The notes beneath the pieces are model-generated. The model was given only the letters and a program-made list of their open reading frames with translations, had not been told where the DNA came from and made no database searches. From the NCBI GenBank assembly GCA_001931875.2, contig MSJH02000301.1, forward strand, positions 1 through 48,706: a stretch of 48,706 nucleotides of DNA. Direction: 5' to 3'. Positions 1 to 10,800 of the stretch are shown one piece after another. Every line of letters starts with the position of its first letter. Within the stretch, counting starts at the first letter, position 1. Source of the DNA: Byssochlamys sp. IMV 00236. Taxonomy: Eukaryota > Ascomycota > Eurotiomycetes > Eurotiales > Thermoascaceae. Made by a program: the position numbers and the translations under genes.

Positions 1-65
1 TCTTTATCTTCTTTATTATTCCTTTTACTTTGTACAGCTCAGTCTGATCAACTTTACACGATCTG

Positions 66-500
66 GTGGTCACACATCGAACCTTTATTATAACTTTACC
101 TTTTAAACACTTTTGCTACGAACCCCAAGTCTTACAAAAGACTACGAACACACAAACTTCTATTTTTATTATCTTTTACAACACACTCGAACCCAAGGTC
201 TACAGAAATTACAGTAGTTCCAAAACCTTGAAAGACTGGCTAAACCACATAGAAGAATGGTGGAATGCCAATTGACCACGCAAGATAGCTATGTATGATA
301 ATCCTTTCATACCAAGAAACGTAAATCAGACTCTCATATATCAAGAAAAGCCTCAACATCATCACGCACACAACAAATACAATTACAATATCGAATTAGT
401 GGATGCTGCTCAACCTACTGTACATAACTCCTGCGAGTGGATCATTACACAGCAATCAATTAACCAATATGGACACTTCAGACAGACATACTCAATATAA
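66..500 (+). other. Unassigned reading frame with one internal stop
   Basis: One frame stays open from about 66 to 500 except for a single TGA at 273-275. The first part contains a Trp-rich stretch (DWLNHIEEWWNAN); the second part is His/Asn/Gln-rich. I recognise no family. It could be the 3' end of a gene that starts left of the window, a decayed gene, or chance. No clean start codon context or splice pair joins the two halves. Confidence 0.2.
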
Positions 501-586
501 TCAGTTTACGCCAATGGATATTTCTGACAGACATGTAGAGTATAGCGTGACGTGTTTGATGAGATAATCATTATAATAAATCGAGT

Positions 587-616
587 ATAATCTTACAGTA
601 GAGCATACATTCTACT
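587..616 (+). repeat. Left arm of a 30-bp inverted repeat
   Basis: The 30 bases here reappear in reverse complement at 3652-3681 with only one mismatch. The core reads ACAGTAGAGCATACATTCTA on the plus strand. Similarity stops abruptly outside both arms, as expected for terminal inverted repeats of a DNA transposon. The arms lie about 3.1 kb apart and enclose the Fanzor-like exon at 3061-3265. A more diverged third copy lies near 21994. Confidence 0.7.
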
Positions 617-3060
617 CTTCTCTATTGCATCTGATAAGAATAACTATAGTAGTTACTAGTATAACAATAATAATACATGCATAAATAATCACATTGACCA
701 CATTTATCATACTGACAACATTAATATTCCCTATAAAACTCTCACACAAACTTAATTTAATCATATTCAGCTCTTCTTAATAAAAGAATCTAATTCGCAT
801 GTCGTCGACTTAATAGCCTTTTTCAATAATACTAAAGCTGAATACAGCAATGGACCTTATTGCTGTGTCAACAATCAAGATAATGAAGCACACACTGCAT
901 AAAGGGAAAGCAATGTCGTATTTTGGGATCATTCTCCGGCCATTATTAATGCTTGTCAACCAATGGACTGTTGCCTGGATGACAAAGATAAAAATGCCTG
1001 GATCATCGACAAATGGGACTAGAACTATTTGCCTTGACATGCTCTGATCATCAAGATAACGTTATCGAACACAATGCGCTCAGTTACCCCACCAATTCAA
1101 CGATTTTGTCGGTCGGGCAACAACAGATTTTTGAAAGTTAATTTTGATATCTATGAGATTTGTGTCGTCGATCTCAAGGCTAGCTTGGCTTTTAATGATA
1201 GTTCAGTCATTATAACACTATCCGTAGCAATAAAATCAGAGACAATGATTAAGCGTGTTAACCTTGAATGTTTGCGTTGGTTACTAACCAGCGATCTTCT
1301 TGACAGCCTGAAGGCTACTTTTTAGAGTTATGGAGAAACTCGCGACGTCGGTGTTGTCAAGGATGCCAGTTAGGTTATCCTTGATTGTTCACATGAACTT
1401 GAAATAGAAAATTGATCAACAGTAAGAAGAAACATAAGAAATAATGCTAGTAATGCTAGCACTACAATATATCTTGTATAAACATATAATAATATTTTCC
1501 CTTTGACATGACGCTACAGTTGAGCTGTTTATTCATAATGTCATTGTTATGGAGATGTCGTTTCTTTTCATTTACATGAAAAGAGGCCTTTGAACAAACG
1601 TCAACATATAGCGCTCAGTAAAGCGAACATGCTTTTTTGTGTTATTTACGGTAATAATGATACTAATATGTAATTGTAGATACAAACCCTATTTGCATTG
1701 CAAAAGAAAATAACCTATATCGCAGCATACAGGTTTACGACGGGTGAGATGCCATTACACGAGGTAATGTGAGTGAGCCAGGAAGAATACCTGCTTGTGA
1801 TAAGGATTTTTGTTTTGAAAGAATAATTGTATATATCGTCTACTTGTATCCTATTGATAAACTTGACGTGTTATATGTATACATCAACGAAAGTAGCTGC
1901 CACAAGCTTCTTAAACCTTATTTAGAACCTTAGATTAATGAATAAATAGATATATCAGTAACTAATCCACTAGTGAGTTTGATTGGTGCTCAAGTTATTC
2001 CTTGATGCGGTCATTGTTAGAGAAGTATAAATAAATCAGAGAAAGATTAGTGCTTTTCTTCTTCCTGTTCTTTACCTTATTAACAATGTTTAGAACAACA
2101 AAATTATGAATTTACAGTTACAAGACCTCCATTATTAACAATAAAAAATAATGGAGCAATGTGCGTTAAGGTTAACGTCGAAGGTAGCGCATTTGCCATG
2201 CAATTGGTTTCATATCATGCTGGAATAATCGAATATATGTTGAAGAATTTTTCAATAAACACAGTGCATAGTGTTCAGGGTAATCGTAGTATTTATTGAA
2301 AACACTGTAGAAGTGTTTGAATGTGAACTAGTATGTTGACGATTTTGTTTGTATTCATAAGGCACCTTGGAATTGAGTGTTTTAAGAAGATAGATGGAAA
2401 TACCAAGCACACGGCATATATTACCAATACTGTACCAGCGCATAGTAAACTTTTTTTTACAATAAATGAATGGGTTTTTTTTTTATATTTTATGGGCTTT
2501 AAGTTTATTTATATATTAACGAGGAGAACGCTAGAGAGATGACCCAAGATCAACGGCAACAGGCGATAGAGGCACTACTGTATCATTACTTTTAAATAAG
2601 TGATATAAATACTTATGGTTTACTCGGCTTTGTCTCTTTATACACTATTTTTGTAAATTCAAGTGAAGCATTCTTTTCATCTTGCATAGATTTCTTCTTT
2701 CAATACTTGAATGAATAGGTAACTGATACTGAGGAGATAATAATGTCATCTGGATAAGTCATAGGTAAAGAAAAATTCCCAAGTTAAATAAAAATAACAC
2801 TGAAAGGTAGAGTGTGAATGCCAAAGGAGGATATTCATAGGTGCACAGAAGCAATAATAAAGATCATGTATACTAATTAGATTATTTTGTAGATAATTTG
2901 AACGCGCTAGAACTTATCTTGCTGAAAAGGGTGTCTGCTTTAACAAATGTCATGAGGAATAAAGCGTAAAGCCTGTCAGATGCAGTCAACATCTAGTAAC
3001 GAAGTTTTTCTAATAAATTAATATGATAGTATTTTAATCAATCATTTTGTGAAATTACAG
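617..3060. other. AT-rich gene-poor interval inside the inverted repeats
   Basis: No intact gene is visible. Short ORFs occur on both strands, but none has a recognisable motif. Around 810-1325 a plus-strand frame shows a Cys/Asp-rich stretch broken by stops (for example near 890-1020), which may be decayed coding sequence. A short open stretch at 2539-2595 encodes MTQDQRQQAIEALLYHYF. If the Fanzor-like exon at 3061 belonged to a gene, its earlier exons should lie here, but I cannot reconstruct them. Confidence 0.4.
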
Positions 3061-3265
3061 CTCTGTCCTCAAGTGTGAATCTTGTGGTACGATGTGGAAT
3101 CGCGATGTGAGTAGTACATTAAATATATATGGTATCTTTGTTTACAAATCAAAGTACGACAATGAAAGTCCTTTCCCCCTTCAAAAGACCTTCAAAAGAC
3201 TAACGGTGTTCCCTGGGTTTAATGCGCTATTCATAACGGCAGTGCATCCCTTAACGCCTCGGTAA
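3061..3265 (+). pseudogene. Fanzor/TnpB-like C-terminal exon (zinc ribbon and RuvC-III), remnant
   Basis: A good splice acceptor (TTACAG) ends at 3060, and an open frame runs from GTC at 3065 to TAA at 3263-3265. It encodes LKCESCGTMWNRDV followed by SSTLNIYGIFVYKS. The CxxC knuckle followed by W-N-R-D-V is the hallmark of the second half of the OrfB zinc ribbon plus the RuvC-III aspartate of TnpB and eukaryotic Fanzor nucleases (usually NRDVNAARNI). Here the usual NAAR is SSTL. These proteins are RNA-guided, transposon-encoded nucleases. The N-terminal wedge/REC, RuvC-I and RuvC-II segments and the first CxxC were not found nearby, so this looks like a truncated or decayed copy. The flanking inverted repeats suggest it rode in a DNA transposon. 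The assignment rests on this one motif block. Confidence 0.65.
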
Positions 3266-3651
3266 GTATAAAATGAACAATACGTTATACATTATTCATT
3301 AGTCTTCTAGTTACACTATAATTACTCATATAATTTTGAAAATAAAGGACCTTCAGTTTAATCAATCTAATTACAGTATAATTCTCACTTCAATTACCTT
3401 ACAAAGTCTTTCTTATAAAGACTTCTTTTAGCTTTTCTTTTCAATTAATACTTATTATATTTGATCTTGTATAAACAGAGTTTGGTGATAATTAACGTGA
3501 CATACTATACTTGATTTATTCTGAAAACTTACTTGGGCAGATGATCTACGACTGCTGCTTGCAATAGTGTCATAAGCAGTGTTGTTTATATATGTATTGT
3601 TATTCAGTTTGACTCTTTTTTCTTCTTATTTGATGTGATAAAGGACTAGAA

Positions 3652-3681
3652 AGTAGGATGTATGCTCTACTGTAAGATTAT
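3652..3681 (-). repeat. Right arm of the 30-bp inverted repeat
   Basis: This is the reverse complement of 587-616 with a single A/G difference (TAGGATG here, TAGAATG expected). It lies about 390 bp downstream of the Fanzor-like exon. An obvious target-site duplication was not found next to the arms, which fits an old insertion. Confidence 0.7.
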
Positions 3682-3749
3682 GTTCAACTAGCCATAGGCC
3701 CTATACTTTATACATTGATCATACTTCAACTGAGGATGCTTTTATTCAG

Positions 3750-4326
3750 CTCCACATATGACCATACCTTGACATTATTGCCAACAATATAAAGCCAAGC
3801 GATTACCAAGCTGACTCCCTTCAAGAGCAGTCTATACTGAAAATCATGAGCAGACAGTTCAAAGCCCACAAGCTATATTTCAATGATACGAGCCAGTATA
3901 AGCCCGATTGACTGATCAAGCTCTTTGGTCTGAGGAAAACAGAGCTCTTGTTGCTTGAAACATTTAGTTTCTTTGTCAACAAAGATCGAAGCAAAAGCAT
4001 ACTTCGATCATAATAAGGGTATGTTTGGTGTACTGGCAGTGTTAAAGTGCGTAACAGCCGATCTTGCCTTTGCTTCTGTTGAGCTGTTGGAGAAGGTGAG
4101 GTTATTTTTTTCCATGTTGAAAGTAAGACTGTTATTTCATAAAGATACCACCATTGATTTCTTTCTTTCAAATATAGATACCCACCTTCATCTCTGGAGT
4201 ATTAGCTACAGGAAAATTGACCTCTATAGAGAATCAATGTTTCACGTCAAGCCAGAGTTTGTGGGAAAGAAAGGTCTTTGTCCCTCAGCAATTACAATTC
4301 TGTTATGCAGTGAAAGTAATACATAA
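3750..4326 (+). pseudogene. Degenerate coding remnant, family unknown
   Basis: A plus-strand frame from about 3765 reads through IIANNIKPSDYQADSL and FKAHKLYFNDTSQYKPD, hits one TGA near 3909, and continues through LIKLFGLRKTELLLLETF. After about 3990 the continuation is in the frame starting at 3955 (AYFDHNKGMFGVLAVLKC, ending at 4324-4326). Two adjacent long frames that read smoothly into each other across one stop and one frameshift are typical of a decaying gene rather than chance. I do not recognise the family. It may be another mobile-element protein. The antisense ORF at 3821-4171 is its shadow. Confidence 0.45.
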
Positions 4327-4329
4327 TAT

Positions 4330-5458
4330 CATGATACCGCATATGCAGAAGCACTAACAGTATGGTTGAAACAGTGCGTGATTGAGGAACCAATAACAGC
4401 AATCAATAACAGCAACCACATCACTTCATGAAGAGCATGGAAAAATTCAGAGACAGTACAGGTGTAGCTTTCAACAGCCAGAGCTCTTGAGCGACATTAT
4501 AAAGCCAATAATCCAAAGAAGAAGAAGAACAATCTCTAATTTATAATTATCTACAAGACAATTGGTTTATGGCTAGAGAAATGTTTAAAAAAGAGCCTTT
4601 GACTGTAGTAGATGGTTTCTTTCTCTTCTTTTATCTAGCTAGAATGCAGCTATATTTCAGAAGGAAGGGAGCTGAGTCCAAGATCAACCCAATACTCGTG
4701 TTGCTTTATTCACACCGAACGCTTCTTGTTTTTGTTTTTTATTTTTATTTTTATTTTTTTCAGATGTAATGGATGGCGCATCTATCTGTACATCTTTTGG
4801 GTTCTGCAAAGAAACAATCTTAAGAAAATGCCATGTTATTCAAGGTCAAAGGTCATTCAACAAAAAAGTGCCCAAGTGACGGTCAGAGCTCGATAAATCA
4901 ATACAGATTATATAAAAGGAAAGAGCGCACTAATTAAACGTGACACAAAGTTACTCCAGTATGTCCTGCAGGGTAAATTTATTAAGTCTGTTGTTATTAG
5001 TGTCAACAGCTACCAGTGTCTATTAGGAACTATTGTAATTTTCGGATGAACGCACTATTCTTTCACTCCTTGTACGTAGTAATGAAGTCTTTCTTTTAAA
5101 TGAGTCCCCTGACGCTGTTCCTGATTGATGATGAAGATAGACGCCATCCTTATAATGTTGACGATAAAACTCTCGGTCTGATAATAATAAGTAAAAATGT
5201 GTTTATTAACTCAACTCGTACCTTTCTGCTCAAAGTCAGGAACATTGACCGGTCGACGCTTGGTATATTTTTCTATCTTCCACATCTCAACACTGGATTT
5301 AATCTTTTCAAAAAGCCCCATTGTTTAAGTTTAAGGAAAGGAGCAATAATGTACACACAAAGGAAAGAAAAGAAATATGAAAAAATGTTTATTTTTATCC
5401 CTTTTGCCTCTTTTAAGCGGTGGCGTGCGGATATTGAAAAAGGAAGAGTGAAATCCAT
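4330..5458. other. Gene-poor AT-rich interval
   Basis: ORFs occur at 4569-4769 and 5100-5498 on the plus strand but show no recognisable motif. The second overlaps the last exon of the minus-strand DPY30 gene, so it is probably spurious. A short (TTTTTA)-rich low-complexity run lies at 4730-4760. I see no supported gene. Confidence 0.4.
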
Positions 5459-5939
5459 TTACTGCTGCTTTTCGTTTGATCTACTCAGTAAGAAATGACC
5501 AAGAAAAGCCAACGGATCAGATGGTCTATTGGATAGATGTTAGCTTAACTCAAAGAAAGAGTAAACAGCAACATACCGTTCTGTCGCTAGTAGTTTCATG
5601 CCTTCCAATAATGTAGGAACGACCGTTCTATCTAAATAAGCTCTTGGTGACACTGTGCCTTCTACTACTGGTTGCTTCACTTTTGATACAGGAGTAGCTG
5701 ATTGCTCTAATTGTTCAACAATATTCTCTGGTGTATATTGAATGAAAGAATTATTGAATTCCTATTAAAGATCAATACCTGTTTTGGATGAAATGGGAGA
5801 GATTTACTTCTTGTTTTATAGGATTCGTTGGTTGTGTAAGTGGTGCATGTTCTGTAGGCTCAGTCTTTCTATTGAACGTGTTAATGACGGCACTGCACTA
5901 GTTGTTCGATAATACTTGCATTGACGAATCACTTTCCAT
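5459..5939 (-). CDS. SDC1: DPY-30/Sdc1 subunit of the COMPASS (Set1/MLL) complex
   Basis: Dpy-30/Sdc1 proteins dock through a small helical dimer onto Ash2/Bre2 in the nuclear COMPASS histone H3K4 methyltransferase. Exons on the minus strand are 5939-5916, 5864-5808, 5761-5577 and 5525-5459, giving 110 aa (human DPY30 is 99 aa). Residues 66-104 form the Dpy-30 motif: PRAYLDRTVVPTLLEGMKLL, then ATERPSDPLAFLGHFLL across the last intron. The N-terminus is polar and disordered. The last two exons are firm. The first eight codons (MESDSSMQ) depend on a weak acceptor (GAAAG), so the true start may differ. The start codon lies 39 bp downstream of the ALG7 stop on the same strand. No exon makes a long ORF, so the gene is easily missed. 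Confidence 0.88.
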
Positions 5940-5978
5940 TATGAAATGTAAAAAAAAAAGAAAGAAAAAAAAGGAAAC

Positions 5979-7430
5979 TCAGTTGTTTATTTCATAAACA
6001 AAATGTACAAGCTTATAGCGGATGAAGAAGGCTAGTGCGCTGCCAAACAATTGAATTATTATGATCCATAGTGTTGTATTCCTCTCTGACATGGGGCCTA
6101 ATCGTGCAAGTACTAAATTGATGATTGTCAGGTTATTGCATTCTATGATACGTCCATTGTCATCATATTCAAACACTTTTAGTAGACCAATTGCATTAAG
6201 CAGCTTTAATATAAGGCTTCCTAACTTGCTTAATGGCTTTTTATCATTGGGTCTAACAGTGGAGCATTTCAGTAAGCCCGTGTCTGTATCCAGTCGTGGC
6301 ATTCTATGACGAGGACATTCTATAAATCGGAATAGCTGAGGACAAGAATAAATAAAATTAAATATCTGCGGAATAAAGAAGAGCAAAAGCGTCTTGGAAA
6401 AGTGTCCCATGATACCAACGACTGCAAACGTCATTCCTGCAAAATAACAAAAGGTGTCTCCAACAAATACTTGAGCTGGAAACCAGTTATGCCATAATAA
6501 GGCTGCAGTCACGCCTACAAAGGGCAGAATAAAATACAGACTGAACAGATGAACTTCTGAGCTTGGTGTTGAATGGCTATTGACCACATATAACAAATCA
6601 TTTACAGCAACGGATAATGCAATAATGAATGTTTGCCCAGCCTCAACGCCATTGATACCAGCCAATATGTTGATACTGTGAGTGCAGAATATGATCAGCA
6701 TACACATATACACGTAATAGAGCGCACCTTTTCAAGTTGTTATTATTAACATGATCTTTTTCTTTCCAAGCAAATCTTACCCAAATCTACAATTTTCCCA
6801 AAATAGGGTCTCAGCTGCATAGGCATCACGATCGAAGTTCCTCCTCCGTTTGTATAGTAAAACATCAAAAGAGGCACTCCAGCAAGAGCAGGAAACCAGA
6901 CCTTGTACCTCCATCTGACGTCCAAGACATCATCTGCAAACCCTAGCAAGACCATAGATTGAATAGCTAAAATTGCTGATAGAACTTCTCCCAACTGTGT
7001 ATGTCGTTGTTTGTGATTAGTCCTTTGTAAAAAGATTAAATCGTACCTTGTGGTGAGGAAATTTGTCAAGTGATAGAGTATAAAATGAATTGATGAATGG
7101 AAAGGGCATAAACAAGTACAGCGTGATAAGATAGATAATGGCAGTTGGCAGACCCATCGTTTCAGGACTATGAAAAGAACTATAAACTTACCAATACTAT
7201 GCACATGTATGTAATAAAACTTACATAATTGGCTTTCCTGTTTTTAGGATATCTCGGCCAAAGAGATGTGCTTTTATAAAAGTCTCTTTCAGTTTTGGTA
7301 ATGTTATATAAGTTATTAGACATGCAACTGTAGACATGACCACTGACGCAGCCAATGGTGCATGCCCCTTTTGTAAAGCCCAGTTCGTGGCAAGAACAGT
7401 GACCAGTAGAAGTAATGGTACAATCTTCAT
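5979..7430 (-). CDS. ALG7: UDP-GlcNAc:dolichyl-phosphate GlcNAc-1-phosphotransferase (tunicamycin target)
   Basis: This ER membrane enzyme transfers GlcNAc-1-phosphate from UDP-GlcNAc to dolichyl phosphate, the first step of the lipid-linked oligosaccharide pathway for N-glycosylation. Exons are 7430-7225, 7167-7047, 6994-6781 and 6727-5979, giving 429 aa (human 408, yeast 448). Diagnostic motifs are KPIIPETMGLP across intron 1, LGFADDVLDVRWRYKVWFPA (the Asp-rich Mg/UDP site), LAGINGVEAGQ, WFPAQVFVGDTFCYFAG and ECPRHRMPRLDTDTG. Many hydrophobic helices are present, with a short N-terminal signal-anchor-like segment. The start at 7430 gives an immediate hydrophobic helix. The gene is divergent from the ATR gene across 380 bp and followed at 39 bp by DPY30. 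Confidence 0.97.
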
Positions 7431-7810
7431 CTGCTGTTACTGTTCTGCGTATATACACACAAAAGAGGCTTGGTCGACTTTAAAAGAAGAGAAAGCTTGA
7501 ATATGCACTAAATATAGAAATTATCTTACGGAGTAATAATGGATATATTGACTTGCAACAGCACTCACACATACACACGTGTACAAACACGCACAGAAAA
7601 AAGAGATGTGCTTCTTTTTCAATAAAAAGAGTTATGCGTGTAGTCCTTTAATGAAGAGTCAATTCGTCTTTTTCTCTTTCTGGGCGTGTTTATCTTGATA
7701 TAAAAAACTGAGTAACATAGAAATCTAGCGAATCAAATCGAGCTATCAAATTGGGAAATAGATCTATACACACCATTACGCTTTTTTCTAATTTCGCGTA
7801 TTGATTCCAC
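7431..7810. promoter_or_regulatory. Divergent promoter region between ALG7 and the ATR-type kinase
   Basis: This 380-bp interval separates two outward-facing start codons. It contains alternating AC/CA-rich sequence (about 7555-7600) and pyrimidine-rich runs near 7660-7690. No long ORF is present. It presumably holds both promoters. I could not identify a specific factor site. Confidence 0.5.
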
Positions 7811-10800
7811 ATGGAGGAATCTACTGATGTCCTTGAAGCTCATGTCAAACAGCAATTAGAATATGCAATTAGCATAAAAGGTGTGATTTAATGAAGAAAT
7901 ATATAAATTATACATACACAATAGATCTGACTTGTGCTAATACCACACACATTTCACTATAGAAATTAAGGATATATTATCAACTTCTTACACAGTAAAC
8001 ATATCTCCAGTGTTTTGCTCGTCACTTCTTGTTCCCATTGTCCAGCATGCCATTCGAACAAGGCAAGATCTGCATAATTTAAGCAACGATTACAGTCATA
8101 CGATCGCGCAGCTACACAGTTATATTTGTAGTCAACATATTCCGCAGTATACACGAATTATAGACGACAGTACTCTTCTTATACATGACATTATCAAATC
8201 ATATAAAAGAAAGATTATTTATCAGGTACTTTTTCAGTTTCACCTACATGTATACAGCGGTGTAACACGAACGCATATAGAATTACCCTTTTGCCTTGTC
8301 TGATCTCTCAACAGACACTCAGCTTGAACTCTTGAATATCATAACAAATGCTTGTAGACTGATGATAGATGATAAGAAAACTATGCTTTTTGGTGCGTAT
8401 ACTGGTAGACTGTGGAATGATCTACCACATATTTTCGAAGCAAGCATCTATCATACACCTACACCTAGAACATTTATCATCTATTCTGCGCAGGACCTCC
8501 TTCAGGCTTACATTAGGATTGGATACGATCCTGAAGACGACTTTTCATTAGAAAGCTTATTGATGTCTATCATGCGTGTATTAAAACACAGCATTGAGGC
8601 AAAAGCGGATAGCGAAACTGTGGTTAAATTACTACACTGTGTCAATGAAGTGGTTAAGTTAAATCCAGATATCAAACTAAATGATGCCCTGGCTTTGGCA
8701 GATTTGCTGAAAATATTAGCACTTAACCCTGAACTTACTGTCGAAAAGGTTTCATTAAGAAAAAATAAGGATTATTAAAGAACTAATGTAAAACTCTAGG
8801 GCCGAACCGTTCTGAATCTGGCGTGTATATTGCTACAAAACTATATCCAGTTAGGCTGGCTGAACTCACTCTTACAATTCATTGCGTCCAATCAAGATCA
8901 ATATGCTTCGTTAGAAATACTTTGCGTCAAGGCAAATGTGTTGGCTGAACGCGCCGAAACAATGCTGAATGGACATACTCTAGTGGATATAGATTTTATG
9001 GATGTCGATCAGGACGAATTAAGGTAAAATGCTTTTTTTTTTTTGCTTCTCTTCCTTTGACTTTTCGTAATGTAGACCTCAAGTTTATGATGTACGATGT
9101 ATTGCAAAACACAGTTCTGTATACAAACAACTTTATGGAATGGTGTCACCTATAGTGGAGGCTTTGGCGGCATTGGAGGATGATAACGATGGAAGGGCTA
9201 GTTTACTCATTCAAAAGGTAACCATAAAACAGAGTCACTATAAAGAAAAAGGCTAATATCTATGTAAAGCTGAGAGATATAGCTAGTTGTCTAAATACAA
9301 GCACTTCATCTCTTTTAAAACCCCACTGTAAAACTTTATCCGAGTTACTTGTCAGGGCGCTTCTTTATGACACTGGCTTTGCTGGCCAAATTGCTGGTTT
9401 GTTTGACTGTGATACAACAAGCTTCCTGCGAGCCTACTTTGAATATACACTGCCTTATGCTGTACTTTATGCTCCAAATGAAAACCCTTTGGCGATTATA
9501 TCAAAAGAACTTTCTGTATCTATGGCAGAACTCTGCCTACAAGGTGGGTTACATATTGCCATAGCCTTGTTAATGGAGCAGAATTCCAAGCTGAAAGAAC
9601 AAGGAATCAAGCGCTTGACGCGAGTGTCCAAATCCAAAGCGATTTTTAAAACGCTAATCTCCAATAATTTGACTCAAATAACTACAGATTTAGCTTTATC
9701 ACTAGGATGTTTAGAAAAGAAATCGCAGGTAAGAGAAATGGAGTAATATATAGATTATGCTAATGGGATTTCTTAGGCCATTGAAGCTCTACATCAGTTA
9801 AAAAACATGGTTGACGACACTATAGATTTATCAAAGTACCTTTCAATATACGTTATAGCTATACTGGAAAAGATTGCAAGATTTACTAATGCCAAAAAGA
9901 TAAAACGACCAGACCCTGAGCCTCCTTATGCACTGTCATCACTTGAAGAAATCATGAAGTTATTAGGGCCAAATGTTCAAAACCATGCCACTTATGTAAG
10001 TGCCATTAGTGTGCGAAGAAAAGAGACACATATTCATATTCAATAATGTAGCTTGTCAAGGTGTTCTATTCTGTCAGTGAGATAAACGATATGGAAATGG
10101 AAGCACTCAGTCTATGGAATTGCTTTATCTTTGCCTTAAGTGATGAAGGATTAAAGCTGCATTTGAGCACAATTATCCGCGGGCTTACAGACATGATCTG
10201 TCATTCGAACCAGTCAGTTCGTCTTTCAGTGGCAGATACAATTAAAAAACTTTTAATAGATCGATATGAACTTACAAAGGATTTATATGGCCAAATTCCT
10301 CCACTCCCTCAATTCGATGAGCTACAAGACGTTAGAGAATTTATCGAAAACAGCAGAGAGATGCAGCTGATAAGGGAGTTCAATAGAGCATTTGCATCCA
10401 TACAGAAACCAAGCGATGTTGAAATCCTCTTGGGTATTCAAAAAATGTCCAAGTTACTTGAACGAAAGGAACTATTGGCTGTGCGTACGGGACATCTCTA
10501 TTCACAGCTATTGACGTTAGCTCACAAATACATCAATCATCCAGAAATATCGTATGCTGTCGGTGTATGTCTTGGTAAATTGAATGCTATTGATCCAAGT
10601 AGAATTCAAGTCAAGATTCGTAACGACAAGACATATGTTATAAATAATTTTAAAACCAATGAAGAGAATTTAAAATTCATATGTGATATTGTCATCAACT
10701 GTCTGATACCCGCTTATCACGCTGTGAACAATGAATTTATGCACCAGTTAATATCGTACTCGATACAAGTCTTACTCAAACATGCTGGATTTAGAACAGT

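Noticed and set aside
3821..4171. Minus-strand ORF of 116 aa
   Set aside because: It is antisense to the plus-strand degenerate coding remnant, which reads more convincingly as protein.
5100..5498. Plus-strand ORF of 132 aa
   Set aside because: No motif, low-complexity Lys/Phe composition, and its end overlaps the last exon of DPY30 on the other strand.
7180..7458. Minus-strand ORF of 92 aa at the start of ALG7
   Set aside because: Wrong frame; the ALG7 first exon (7430-7225) has the family-like hydrophobic start and splices in frame.
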